DNA of 64,000 nt from Maribellus sp. CM-23 (GTDB taxonomy: Bacteria; Bacteroidota; Bacteroidia; Bacteroidales; Prolixibacteraceae): NCBI RefSeq assembly GCF_021354595.1, contig NZ_JADWYJ010000003.1, positions 558,001 to 622,000 on the forward strand, read 5' to 3'. The translations under genes and the position numbers were made by a program. Positions within the stretch are counted from its first letter, which is position 1. Every line of letters begins with the position of its first letter. The notes beneath the pieces are model-generated. The model did no database searches. It was not told the DNA's origin and saw nothing but the letters and a program-made list of their open reading frames with translations. Below, in pieces: positions 54,328 through 62,857 of this stretch.

Positions 54328-54990
54328 TTATCCGTTTCTGCTGATCACTTCCAACTTGGCTGAGTCGGTAATGTCAATATTTTTGCCGTCGAGGTGGATG
54401 ATTTCTTCTTTCTCAAACTCCTTCAGAAATTTAATGGCACTTTCGGGCGAAATAGAGGCGAAATCAGCCAAATCCTGGCGGGTAAGAAAAGAAAAGATGT
54501 CCTCTCTCAGAAAGTCTTCGTGCGAAAGGTAAAGCAGAGCTGAAGCCAGTTTGCCGCGCATTTGCTTGTACGACACATTTTTGATGATCTCCAGCAGATG
54601 GCGTTCGGTGCGGTAATTTTTCGAAGTCACTTCCAACGCAAAGGATGGGTTGTCGAGCAAAATCTGTTTCAGGCTTTCTTTTTCGATCATACAAATTTCG
54701 GTGTTGGTAATGGCCTGCGTGGAATAGGTGTGCACCGGTTCTCCAAAAATGGCAGCAAAAGCCAGAAAGTCGCCCGGTTTGGCCACCCCGATATTGATTT
54801 GCTTGTCGAAACCTGTCTGGAGGTAAATTTTTACCAATCCTTGCACCACATTAATTACATACGGTGCAAAGGCGCCTTGTTTGAAAATGTTTTCGCCTTT
54901 CAGGTACTGCACCCGTGTTTTGTGCTCGTGCAGGGCGCTGATTTCTTCAAAACGATGCGCCGGTTTTCTGTCTGAGTTGTTTGTGCTCAT
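54328..54990 (-). CDS. Crp/Fnr-family transcriptional regulator
   Basis: 220 residues from the ATG at 54990 (MSTNNSDRKPAHRFEEISAL); the longer frame adds 12 residues of poor fit. The N-terminal cyclic-nucleotide-type barrel covers about 25-140 (LKGENIFKQGAFAPYVINVV, KPGDFLAFAAIFGEPVHTYS). The C-terminal winged helix covers about 155-215 (FLTRQDLADFASISPESAIK). No Fnr-type N-terminal cysteine cluster is present and the barrel lacks the classical cAMP arginine/serine motif, so the ligand is open. It is transcribed divergently from the redox block beginning at 55179 and probably controls it. arfB follows. Confidence 0.92.
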   Translation of the reverse strand: MSTNNSDRKPAHRFEEISALHEHKTRVQYLKGENIFKQGAFAPYVINVVQGLVKIYLQTGFDKQINIGVAKPGDFLAFAAIFGEPVHTYSTQAITNTEICMIEKESLKQILLDNPSFALEVTSKNYRTERHLLEIIKNVSYKQMRGKLASALLYLSHEDFLREDIFSFLTRQDLADFASISPESAIKFLKEFEKEEIIHLDGKNIDITDSAKLEVISRNG

Positions 54991-55014
54991 ATTTGGTATG
55001 CTTAACGCTGCAAA

Positions 55015-55022
55015 CAAAAATA
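55015..55022 (-). promoter_or_regulatory. Possible -7 box of the Crp/Fnr regulator
   Basis: The minus strand reads TATTTTTG, 25 bp before the start codon at 54990. No clear -33 element at the proper spacing. Confidence 0.45.
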
Positions 55023-55151
55023 TCAAATCTGCCTGTAAAATCAGGACTTTGCGTATAATTCTATCGTATGACAGGAAAAAAACTGTTAAAGTTCAGTTTC
55101 CATCCTGTTGCCCCACTGCCCGTTTTTCTGGTGCGGAATTCTGGTTCAAAA

Positions 55152-55159
55152 TATCTTTG
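55152..55159 (+). promoter_or_regulatory. Possible -7 box of the redox block
   Basis: TATCTTTG, 20 bp before the ATG at 55179, with a T-rich segment ending CTG at 55130 in the -33 position. The 188-bp divergent region between the regulator and this gene is where a Crp/Fnr site would be expected. I could not pick out a confident palindrome. Confidence 0.5.
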
Positions 55160-55178
55160 TAACGTAATTAAAATTGAA

Positions 55179-55523
55179 ATGAGACGGGTAGCAATTCCAA
55201 TCGAAAATAGTGTTTTGAGCGAGTACTTCGGCGGCTGTCATTATTACGAAATTTTTGAGATCGAAAATGATGACATCCGGAAAACAACCTTTGAAATACC
55301 GGAGGTGGAGGCCGTCAACGAACTGCCCGATTGGTTGGAAAAAAGAGGGATTACCGATGTGATTGCTTACAAGGTGAAAAAAGAGATCATTCGTCTTTTT
55401 GCTTCCCGGAAAATCAACCTGTTTGTGGGAGTGCCGCAAGAAGACCCGGCCCGGATTATTGAAGCTTACTTAAACGGAAAGCTGGAGTCGGACAAACGAA
55501 TCATTGAAGAGTTAACGAATTAA
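55179..55523 (+). CDS. NifX/NifB-type dinitrogenase iron-molybdenum cofactor domain protein
   Basis: 114 residues, one NifX-like domain (PF02579 type): RRVAIPIENSVLSEYFGGCH with the following YYEIFEI, then AYKVKKEIIRLFASRKINLF. I chose the ATG at 55179 because the domain starts there; the longer frame (from 55068) overlaps the promoter. In other families such domains bind iron-sulfur or Fe-Mo precursor clusters. The Cys-His in GGCHYY could be a ligand. No nitrogenase gene is present, so the role is likely a general metal- or redox-linked one. First gene of the redox block opposite the Crp/Fnr regulator, 32 bp before the atypical thioredoxin. Confidence 0.88.
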   Translation: MRRVAIPIENSVLSEYFGGCHYYEIFEIENDDIRKTTFEIPEVEAVNELPDWLEKRGITDVIAYKVKKEIIRLFASRKINLFVGVPQEDPARIIEAYLNGKLESDKRIIEELTN

Positions 55524-55555
55524 GTATAGAAATTAATCATTTAAAGTAAAACGAT

Positions 55556-55906
55556 ATGAAACTATTAAGCACAGGTTTACACGAGATTGAAACAGCAGCA
55601 GAATTGGAAAAATTCATCAACGAAAACGAAAATGTAATGGTATGCTGTGGCCGGATGGGCCCGATGTGTTTACCGGTTTACGATATAATGGAAGAGCTGG
55701 AAGAAGAGCGTGACAACATAAAATTTGCCGTAATGGCATTTGATAACCCGGAGGCAGGAGTGATAAGAAGTGCTCCTGAATGCCGCGGGTTTATGGGACT
55801 GCCGTTTACCATGTACTACAAAAACGGGGCAGTTGCGCACGCCACCAGCAGCATTCAAAACATGCAACAGGTGACAGGGATTTTGGACAAGCAATTTGGA
55901 GCTTAG
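55556..55906 (+). CDS. Atypical thioredoxin-fold protein without the CxxC pair
   Basis: 116 residues. The thioredoxin fold is recognisable from the cis-proline segment GLPFTMYYKNGAVAH and the overall pattern, but the active site reads VMVCCGRMGPMCLPVYDIME. The position of the first active-site cysteine is a glycine (Gly35), leaving GPMC with Cys38, plus a vicinal pair Cys30-Cys31 and one more Cys in APECRGF. It may therefore act by a monothiol or by Cys30/31 with Cys38 rather than as a dithiol oxidoreductase. It follows the NifX-like gene by 32 bp and is separated from the thioredoxin reductase gene by a hairpin at 55928-55959. Confidence 0.83.
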   Translation: MKLLSTGLHEIETAAELEKFINENENVMVCCGRMGPMCLPVYDIMEELEEERDNIKFAVMAFDNPEAGVIRSAPECRGFMGLPFTMYYKNGAVAHATSSIQNMQQVTGILDKQFGA

Positions 55907-55927
55907 TTGATTGGGGGGAAATGACAA

Positions 55928-55959
55928 GTCGTTCCCGGTTTTTCGGGAGCGGCTTTTTT
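55928..55959 (+). terminator. Hairpin terminator between the thioredoxin-like gene and trxB
   Basis: GTCGTTCCCG (55928-55937) pairs with CGGGAGCGGC (55944-55953), two G-U pairs, loop of six, then TTTTTT to 55959. The trxB start codon is only 22 bp further, so this acts either as a partial (read-through) terminator or to separate two promoters. Confidence 0.82.
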
Positions 55960-55981
55960 CAAAAAAACAGAATCAGAAATC

Positions 55982-56902
55982 ATGGATGAAATTTTCGATG
56001 CCATCATTGTTGGGGCAGGGGCGGCCGGGTTAACTGCCGGAATTTATGCTTCGAGGGCCAAACTTTCGACATTAATCTTGAATGAAGGCGCCGTGGGAGG
56101 ACAGATGGTGCTAACCGAAGAAATTGCCAATTACCCGGGTGTTCCAACAACGAAAGGTTATATGCTGGCCAACAACATGAAAATGCAGGCCAAAAGTTTT
56201 GGATGTAAAATCAAATCGAATGTGAAAATTGCCAAATACGAACTGGAAGGTGATGTAAAAACGATCGCGCTGGAAGATGGTCGTACTTTTCAAGGGAAAA
56301 CAGTAATACTGACTCCCGGAGGAAGACCACGGTCGTTAAATATCGAAGGCGAAGATCAGTTTAAGGGAAAAGGAATTTCGTACTGTGCCACTTGCGACGG
56401 TGACTTTTTTACCGGAAAAGAAGTGGTAGTGGTTGGCGGAGGAAACTCGGCATTGGAAGAGGCCGTAGCACTTACCAATTTTGCCACTAAAGTAACCATC
56501 GTTCATCAGTTCGATCATTTTCAGGCTTTTCAGCACGCCATCGACGAAGCGAAGAATAATCCAAAGATCGAATTTATTATGGAGTCTGAACTTCGCGGGT
56601 TTTACGGAAACGGTCAGTTACAAAAAGTGAGTATTGAGCATCTGCCTTCCGGAAATCTTTCGGCTTTGAAAACGGATGGTACTTTCATATTTATCGGGTA
56701 CCAGCCAAATACCGAAGACCTGAACTGTATTGTTCCGCTTAACGAGCGAAATGAAATTGTGGTAGATTCCGGCATGAAAACAAAGGTGCCGGGTGTTTTT
56801 GCTGCCGGCGATTGCATCAATAAGCGTTACCGGCAGGTGACTACTGCTGTAGCCGATGGAACCATTGCTGCACTGAGCGTTTCGGAATACCTAAGGGGAT
56901 GA
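55982..56902 (+). CDS. trxB: Thioredoxin reductase
   Basis: 306-residue low-Mr flavoenzyme that passes electrons from NADPH to thioredoxin. FAD motif IIVGAGAAGLTAGIYASRAK, redox pair Cys135/Cys138 in GISYCATCDGDFF, NADPH motif VVVGGGNSALEEAV and the C-terminal FAD motif GVFAAGDCINKRYRQVTTAV. Family-standard length. It lies between two thioredoxins of the same block, one lacking CxxC (upstream) and one with WCAPC (downstream), as well as OsmC. It is 22 bp from the terminator hairpin. Confidence 0.96.
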   Translation: MDEIFDAIIVGAGAAGLTAGIYASRAKLSTLILNEGAVGGQMVLTEEIANYPGVPTTKGYMLANNMKMQAKSFGCKIKSNVKIAKYELEGDVKTIALEDGRTFQGKTVILTPGGRPRSLNIEGEDQFKGKGISYCATCDGDFFTGKEVVVVGGGNSALEEAVALTNFATKVTIVHQFDHFQAFQHAIDEAKNNPKIEFIMESELRGFYGNGQLQKVSIEHLPSGNLSALKTDGTFIFIGYQPNTEDLNCIVPLNERNEIVVDSGMKTKVPGVFAAGDCINKRYRQVTTAVADGTIAALSVSEYLRG

Positions 56903-56959
56903 TATTGACAAAGCATTAATTTTGCATTTTAGAATAAACACTACAGATAAAATAGAAAT

Positions 56960-57382
56960 ATGTCGAAACAACAAGTAAAAATAAACTGGTTAGAGAAAAT
57001 GGCTTTCGAGGCCGAAGTAAACGGGCACAAATTAATTCTGGATGCAGCCGAAGAAGTAGGGGGCGAAAACCGTGGACCTCGTCCAAAACCATTGTTATTA
57101 ACCGCTTTGGCCGGATGCACGGGAATGGATGTAGTGTCGATCCTGAAAAAAATGAGGGTGGAATTGGATAACTTCGATGTGATAGTTGAAGGAGACCTTA
57201 CTGAAGAGCACCCGAAGCAGTTTTATAAAATGAACGTTATATATGAGTTCACGGGAAAAGACCTTCCATTGGAAAAACTGAAAAAAGCCGTTAGTTTGTC
57301 GGAAGAAAGATATTGTGGGGTAAGTGCCATGTTTAAAAAGGCCATCGAAATTACCTCAGAAATAAGAATTATTGAATCATAA
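56960..57382 (+). CDS. OsmC-family peroxiredoxin-like protein
   Basis: 140 residues. The OsmC fold has its two reactive cysteines in TALAGCTGMDVVSILKKM and SEERYCGVSAMFKKA. OsmC and Ohr proteins reduce organic hydroperoxides with a thiol partner. This variant, with the GPRPKPLLLTALAGCTGMDV signature, is the OsmC-like rather than Ohr subgroup. It starts 57 bp after trxB and the thioredoxin gene follows after 3 bp, so the reductase, the peroxidase and the thiol carrier are probably made together. Confidence 0.93.
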   Translation: MSKQQVKINWLEKMAFEAEVNGHKLILDAAEEVGGENRGPRPKPLLLTALAGCTGMDVVSILKKMRVELDNFDVIVEGDLTEEHPKQFYKMNVIYEFTGKDLPLEKLKKAVSLSEERYCGVSAMFKKAIEITSEIRIIES

Positions 57383-57385
57383 ATT

Positions 57386-57808
57386 ATGTCAGTAACACTC
57401 ATTGTAATTTTAGTAATTGTAGTTGCCTTGGTAGGGATGATCACGTATACCTACTTCAAAATGAAAAATGCGAAACCGGTAAGTAACAGTAAAAACATAC
57501 TGGTGCTGAACAACAAAAACTTTAAAACAGCCACCAAAAAAGGTGTTTTACTGGTTGACTTTTGGGCAGCATGGTGTGCCCCGTGCAAAATTATTGCTCC
57601 CACATTAAATGAAATTGCCGACACGCAAAACGATTTCAGAGTGGCTAAAGTGAATGTGGATCACAACCAGCAACTGGCGCAGCGTTACAACGTACGAAAC
57701 ATTCCTACCATGCTGATTTTTCGTGATGGGAAGGAAGCCGGTCGTATCGTTGGCGTAAAAACAAAACGCGCCATACTAAAAGAAGTGGAAGCAGTTCTGG
57801 CAAGTTGA
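57386..57808 (+). CDS. Membrane-anchored thioredoxin
   Basis: 140 residues. An N-terminal transmembrane segment (about 3-22, VTLIVILVIVVALVGMITYT) precedes a full thioredoxin domain with the WCAPCK active site (Cys64, Cys67) and cis-Pro in NIPTMLIFRDGKEAG. Whether the domain faces the cytoplasm or the periplasm depends on orientation: the positive residues after the helix (YFKMKNAK) favour a cytoplasmic domain. It ends the redox block; a terminator follows 41 bp later. Confidence 0.92.
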   Translation: MSVTLIVILVIVVALVGMITYTYFKMKNAKPVSNSKNILVLNNKNFKTATKKGVLLVDFWAAWCAPCKIIAPTLNEIADTQNDFRVAKVNVDHNQQLAQRYNVRNIPTMLIFRDGKEAGRIVGVKTKRAILKEVEAVLAS

Positions 57809-57849
57809 TACGCAATAAAAACCAAAACCGAGATATTTTAATTTCTCAG

Positions 57850-57874
57850 AAGGAGGCAGTAGCCTCCTTTTTTT
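57850..57874 (+). terminator. Intrinsic terminator of the redox block
   Basis: Perfect 8-bp stem AAGGAGGC (57850-57857) with GCCTCCTT (57862-57869), loop AGTA, and a seven-T run. Confidence 0.93.
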
Positions 57875-58096
57875 ATGCCTAAAATATTGGTTTTAAGGAA
57901 TATTAAAATAAAAGACTTGCTTGTCTTAAATGGAAGTGTTAACTTGATTAGGTTTTAAAAACTCCTGCAATATTCCCCCGAAACCTTTGTAAATAATTCC
58001 AGAGTCCAGTCAAAAAGTTTGAATTGTGCAAAAGAAAACAGATGGATCTTTTGCCGGTATTGAAAGAAAATAAAGCTAACTGGAAAAAACAAAAAG

Positions 58097-59506
58097 ATGG
58101 AAAATTTAAAAGTGTGTCTGAGCTCGGGAGAACTATCAGAACTGGATGTGACTAAACTCGATGAATTAAAAAGTAGATTAAAGGGCGAGTTGATAACGCC
58201 TACGGATAGTAGTTATAACGAAATTCGTAAGGTGTATAACGGTATGATCGATAAAAAGCCTGGATTTATTGTAAAATGTGCCGATGTTGCTGACGTTATT
58301 TATTCGGTAAACTTCGGAAGGGAAAATAACCTATTAACAGCCGTTCGTGGAGGTGGTCACAATGCCGGGGGACTTGGTTCTTGTAATGACGGTATGGTGA
58401 TCGATCTTTCGGGGATCAAATTTGTCAAGGTAAATACAGCCGATAATACGGTTTTTGTGGGTGGTGGAAATACTTTAAATGAACTGGATCATGCGACCCA
58501 CCCGTTTGGATTAGCTGTTCCCGGCGGAATTCTTTCGACCACGGGTATTGGAGGCTTAACACTTGGAGGTGGAGTAGGGTATCTGTCGCGTAAATATGGA
58601 CTGACCATCGACAACTTACTGGAGGCCGATATGGTTTTGGCAGATGGCAGTTTTGTTACTGTAAATGAAAAACAAAATGCTGATCTGTATTGGGCAATCC
58701 GTGGTGGTGGTGGAAACTTCGGTGTTGTAACTTCTTTTAAATTTCAGGCCCATCCTGTAAAAATGATTTACGGTGGACCAACATTTTGGCCACTCGAGAA
58801 AACAGAAGAAATCATGGATTGGTACCATGAATTTATTCATAATGCGTCAGAAGATTTAAACGGATTTGTTGCTACCCTGGAAATACCCGGTCCGCCGTTC
58901 CCGCCAAATCTGCACAACGAGAAACTTTGCGCGGTTGTATGGTGCTATACGGGTGATTTAAAAAATGCGGAGGAAGTTTTCAAGCCTGTCAGGGATAAGA
59001 ATCCGATATTTGAACTTTTAGGCGAAATGCCATTTCCGGCGATACAAAGCTTATTCGACGGACTAATGCCACCTGGTTTGCAATGGTATTGGAAAGCCGA
59101 CTTTTTTAACGATATTCCAAAGGAAGCTGCAACTCTTCATAAAAAGTTTGGCTCCGAAATTCCTACTCCTCTCTCTCAAATGCATCTTTATCCCATTAGT
59201 GGTGCCGCCGGCCGGGTTGGAAAAAATGATACCCCATGGGTTTATCGCCACGCAAAATACGCGGGTGTATTTGTAGGTATTGATCCGGATCCTGCCAATG
59301 CAGGTAAAATTACCCAATGGGCAAAAGATTATTGGGAGGCTCTTCATCCCTATTCTTCAGGGGGAGCATATCTTAATTTCATAATGGATGAAGGGCAGGA
59401 ACGTATTAAAGCAAGCTACGGTGAAAATTATGAGCGATTGGTTCAGATCAAAAGAAAATATGATCCGGACAACTTCTTTAAAGTCAATCAGAACATTAAA
59501 CCTTAG
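58097..59506 (+). CDS. FAD-linked oxidoreductase of the BBE/berberine-bridge type
   Basis: 469 residues. The FAD-binding domain (about 55-225) has VRGGGHNAGGLGSCNDGMVI, whose His is the covalent flavin ligand in this family, and GIGGLTLGGGVGYLSRKYGL then TIDN. A second cysteinyl flavin bond as in true berberine-bridge enzymes is not supported. The C-terminus has the BBE motif KRKYDPDNFFKVNQNIKP. Members oxidise alcohols, sugars or alkaloid-like compounds with oxygen. No signal peptide. No neighbouring gene points to the substrate. Confidence 0.92.
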   Translation: MENLKVCLSSGELSELDVTKLDELKSRLKGELITPTDSSYNEIRKVYNGMIDKKPGFIVKCADVADVIYSVNFGRENNLLTAVRGGGHNAGGLGSCNDGMVIDLSGIKFVKVNTADNTVFVGGGNTLNELDHATHPFGLAVPGGILSTTGIGGLTLGGGVGYLSRKYGLTIDNLLEADMVLADGSFVTVNEKQNADLYWAIRGGGGNFGVVTSFKFQAHPVKMIYGGPTFWPLEKTEEIMDWYHEFIHNASEDLNGFVATLEIPGPPFPPNLHNEKLCAVVWCYTGDLKNAEEVFKPVRDKNPIFELLGEMPFPAIQSLFDGLMPPGLQWYWKADFFNDIPKEAATLHKKFGSEIPTPLSQMHLYPISGAAGRVGKNDTPWVYRHAKYAGVFVGIDPDPANAGKITQWAKDYWEALHPYSSGGAYLNFIMDEGQERIKASYGENYERLVQIKRKYDPDNFFKVNQNIKP

Positions 59507-59589
59507 TCGTGCTGCGGGTTCTTTTTAATAATGCACTTAACAAAGTGAATACTCTACAAACAAATTTAATAGATTGATTATCTGATGGA

Positions 59590-61314
59590 ATGAGAACATT
59601 TTTAGATTATTATCTAATTGTTTTGCTATTTTCTTTGGAGAGTTGCAGCATGGGTAATAAAGAGAAAAAGCAATTAAGTTATACCGGGGCCATATGTGCC
59701 CCGGCACCTCTTACCACCGATGCCGATTGGTACCAAACAGATAAAAAGGCACCTTTGTTTGACAACCTGGGAACGTATTTTTTTCCTGTTACAACCCGGA
59801 ACGATTTGGCACAGAAGTATTTCAACCAGGGATTAATTTTGTCATACGGGTTTAACCATGCCGAGGCGGCGCGATCGTTTTATTATGCCACTAAACTCGA
59901 TCCTGATTGTGCCATGGCCTACTGGGGCTATGCCTATGTATTGGGCCCCAATTACAATGCCGGCATGGAAAGTGATAACTATGCCCGTGCTTACAATGCG
60001 ATTCAAAAAGCAATATCCTTGTCGAAGGATGTTACACCGAAGGAAAAAGGTTTAATTTGGGCTATGTCCACACGCTATTCAAAAGAAGTCCCGATGGATC
60101 GCAGCTCGTTGGATCAGGCATATTCTGACGCAATGAACAGGCTGTTTGCTGATTATCCTGATGACCCTGATATCGGAACAATTTATGCCGAATCGATGAT
60201 GAATCTTCATCCGTGGGATTTGTATGAGTTTGATGGTACGCCAAAGCTCTGGACCGCAGAAATCGTTTCAACGCTGGAACGGGTTATTGAAATGGCTCCC
60301 ACACATCCGGGAGCCCATCATTTTTACATTCATGCGGTAGAGGCATCGAGCACTCCCGATAGGGGATTGCCGTCAGCCCGGTTGTATGACGAAGGCCTGG
60401 TTCCGGGAGCCGGGCATTTGGTGCACATGCCCTCGCACATTTATATTCGCACGGGGCACTACCACAAAGGTACACAGGCCAACATAAATGCGGTGAAAAT
60501 GGATAGTTTATACACTACAGCCTGTCATGCGCAGGGAGTGTATCCACTTGCCTATTACCCGCATAATTATCATTTTCTGGCCGCAACGGCTACTTTGGAA
60601 GGAAACAGTTACTGGGGAATTTTGGCTGCCGAGAAAATGTCAAAACAAATCAGTCTTCAGCTGATGCAGGAGCCGGTATGGGGGACCTTGCAACACTATT
60701 ACACCATTCCCTACTATGTGTATGTAAAATTTGGCAAGTGGGATAAAATACTGACAATGCCCGACGAAGTTCCTTCTTTAACCTATCCGGCTGCCGTTAG
60801 GGCCTATGCCCGTGGTATGGCCTTTCTGGGAAAAGGCGATTTGGCAAAAGCCTCCAACGAATTGGCTCAGCTGGAAATGCTTTCAACCGACGAAAGTTTA
60901 AAGGAACTTACCATTTGGGAAATAAATTCGACATACGACCTGGTGCAGATCGCTAAAAAAGTTTTGGCCGCAGAAATTATGGCCTTTGAAAAAGACTATG
61001 ATAAGGCGATTGTAACTTTGCTGAGTGCCATAGAAATTGAGGATAATCTGAACTACAACGAACCTCCCGACTGGTTTTTCTCGCTTCGTCATAACCTGGG
61101 GGCAGTACAAATTGAGGCAGGGAAATACGAGGATGCCATAAAAACGTACCAGCAAGATTTAATGACATTACCGCGGAATGGCTGGGCTTTGCACGGAATG
61201 GAACTGGCTTACAACAGCATGGGGGCAACAGATAAAGCTGCTGAGATTGCAGGGCTTTTGTCAGAGGTTTGGGCAACAGCCGACACTCCGATAAAAAGCT
61301 CGCGTATAAAATGA
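59590..61314 (+). CDS. TPR-repeat lipoprotein
   Basis: 574 residues. The signal sequence has a lipobox-like SLESC (Cys19). The family signature is KYFNQGLILSYGFNHAEAAR then SFYYATKLDPDCAMAYWGYA. It continues with HPGAHHFYIHAVEASSTPDR and GHLVHMPSHIYIRTGHY, histidine-rich segments that suggest metal binding. Similar large TPR proteins are common in Bacteroidota but uncharacterised. It lies 83 bp after the BBE gene, probably its own unit. The bidirectional hairpin at 61359-61388 ends it. Confidence 0.85.
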   Translation: MRTFLDYYLIVLLFSLESCSMGNKEKKQLSYTGAICAPAPLTTDADWYQTDKKAPLFDNLGTYFFPVTTRNDLAQKYFNQGLILSYGFNHAEAARSFYYATKLDPDCAMAYWGYAYVLGPNYNAGMESDNYARAYNAIQKAISLSKDVTPKEKGLIWAMSTRYSKEVPMDRSSLDQAYSDAMNRLFADYPDDPDIGTIYAESMMNLHPWDLYEFDGTPKLWTAEIVSTLERVIEMAPTHPGAHHFYIHAVEASSTPDRGLPSARLYDEGLVPGAGHLVHMPSHIYIRTGHYHKGTQANINAVKMDSLYTTACHAQGVYPLAYYPHNYHFLAATATLEGNSYWGILAAEKMSKQISLQLMQEPVWGTLQHYYTIPYYVYVKFGKWDKILTMPDEVPSLTYPAAVRAYARGMAFLGKGDLAKASNELAQLEMLSTDESLKELTIWEINSTYDLVQIAKKVLAAEIMAFEKDYDKAIVTLLSAIEIEDNLNYNEPPDWFFSLRHNLGAVQIEAGKYEDAIKTYQQDLMTLPRNGWALHGMELAYNSMGATDKAAEIAGLLSEVWATADTPIKSSRIK

Positions 61315-61358
61315 CCGCTTAAACCGGATATGCATCAAAGAGAGAAGCTCTGCGCAGT

Positions 61359-61388
61359 AAAAAGGTCCGCTGCAGTTTGGATCTTTTT
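61359..61388. terminator. Bidirectional terminator between two converging genes
   Basis: AAAAAGGTCC (61359-61368) pairs with GGATCTTTTT (61379-61388), one G-U pair, ten-base loop. A/T runs at both ends allow it to terminate both the TPR gene and the converging propeller gene. Confidence 0.82.
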
Positions 61389-61409
61389 AATGCTGCGTTT
61401 TTCGATTAC

Positions 61410-62735
61410 TTATTTCCCTACACAATAGATATTTTTAACTCCTTTAAAAATATATGCATCATTTGTGGCGGCTATGGATGACCAGAATTTGTCATCTATT
61501 GAATGAGTGCCCAAAACTTCAAAAGTACGACCAGGTTTTAATACATAGGTAAGGCCTTTTTCATCGTAGAAATAAAGCCGGTCATTGTAGATCCAGGGAG
61601 AAGCCCAGCAAGCGGCCGATTTTCCTGCACTCTCTTTGTATAGTTTTTTTCCACTGGTTGCATCAAAACACGAGATTTCACCTCCGCGATCGGAAAGCAC
61701 GTAAAGCAAGCCGTTGTACAGAAGGGGCGAAGGATAGCAAAGGCCTGCCAGAGAATCGGACCAGGCAACAAATTTGCTGGTGCTTTCTCCCGGTGCCGGA
61801 GAGATGTTGCCTTCGGCTCCCGCCTTAACCGCGTAAAGCGTGCCTATGTCGCGCGGTCCGCCCGATAGCCCCAGGTATATCTTTTCCTTGTCAAAAACGG
61901 GCGAAGCTACGGCTCTGCCTTTTTCAAAGGCCAATTCCCAAATCTGATCTCCGTTTTCCGGATTGTACGAACGCGCCAGCGACCCTAGGGTGACCAGTTC
62001 TGTTCTGAAATTATTTTCCCAGATAACTGGTGTAGAATAAGTTGTTTTCTCATCGCGGGCAACTTTCCACTTTTCTTCACCTGTAAGTGCGTCCAAAGCC
62101 ACCAGAAAAGAACTTTCTTCGTTGTCGACCAAAACAAACAAAAGCTGCTTGTAAAGCACAGGCGAAGACCCGGTTCCCCAGCCCCTTTGTGTTTCATAGG
62201 CACCCAGGTCTTTTTCCCAGACAAGTGCTCCGTTTAAATCATAACAATATACTCCGTGCATACCAAAGTAAACATAAACATGCTTTCCGTCGGTAACGGG
62301 TGTTTCGCAGGCGTAGGTGCTTCCGGCATGTTTCTTTGTCCGCGGATTTCCCTCGCGCGCAACAGCGATCCACAGGTTTTTGCCGGTTTTTACATCAAGA
62401 CAAGTCAATTGCCACTTGTACACATCTTGCGATAGAGAGGGTGATGTTTCGCTCTCTGTCAGAGGTGCTTTGTCTACCAGCACAGCTGACGAGTAAAAAA
62501 CTTTGTCGCCCCAAACGAGGGGAGACGACCAGCTTTCCCCGTTCATTGCTTGTGTCCAGCGGATGTTTAAACTGTCGTTCCATTCGGTTGGCAGGTTTTT
62601 TCCGGTAACGATCATATCTGCTCCTGCACCCCTGAATTGGTGCCATTCATTAGTAGTACATGCTGAAAGCAAAAGTAAAGCTCCCGTTATTATGACTAAA
62701 ATAGTTTCGGGAAGTAGTTGGCGATTTCTTTTCAT
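61410..62735 (-). CDS. PQQ-type beta-propeller lipoprotein
   Basis: 441 residues. The lipoprotein signal has lipobox LLSAC (Cys26, ALLLLSACTTNEW). Eight or so repeats of the PQQ/quinoprotein-propeller pattern follow: LDVKTGKNLW, LNGALVWEKDLG, LDALTGEEKWKV, NPENGDQIWELAF, FDATSGKKLY. The quinone-binding and calcium residues of true dehydrogenases are not evident, so it is more likely a scaffold or substrate-binding propeller. It converges with the TPR gene. Confidence 0.9.
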   Translation of the reverse strand: MKRNRQLLPETILVIITGALLLLSACTTNEWHQFRGAGADMIVTGKNLPTEWNDSLNIRWTQAMNGESWSSPLVWGDKVFYSSAVLVDKAPLTESETSPSLSQDVYKWQLTCLDVKTGKNLWIAVAREGNPRTKKHAGSTYACETPVTDGKHVYVYFGMHGVYCYDLNGALVWEKDLGAYETQRGWGTGSSPVLYKQLLFVLVDNEESSFLVALDALTGEEKWKVARDEKTTYSTPVIWENNFRTELVTLGSLARSYNPENGDQIWELAFEKGRAVASPVFDKEKIYLGLSGGPRDIGTLYAVKAGAEGNISPAPGESTSKFVAWSDSLAGLCYPSPLLYNGLLYVLSDRGGEISCFDATSGKKLYKESAGKSAACWASPWIYNDRLYFYDEKGLTYVLKPGRTFEVLGTHSIDDKFWSSIAATNDAYIFKGVKNIYCVGK

Positions 62736-62857
62736 AGTTCTCGGTTAAGTGGATGGTTTTGTGTATAAATTTATCAAAAAAACAAAAGCTTGCAATAGAG
62801 GATTGGTTTTGGAAATAACATTGCATTTTGATACATTGGTTAACTAAAAAGAATAAT

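Noticed and set aside
55068..55178. Longer N-terminus of the NifX-like protein (37 extra residues)
   Set aside because: It covers the probable promoter box at 55152-55159 and the added residues do not belong to the domain. The ATG at 55179 fits the family.
55179..55523. Evidence of nitrogen fixation from the NifX-like gene
   Set aside because: No nifHDK or other nif gene is present. The domain occurs widely in non-fixing anaerobes.
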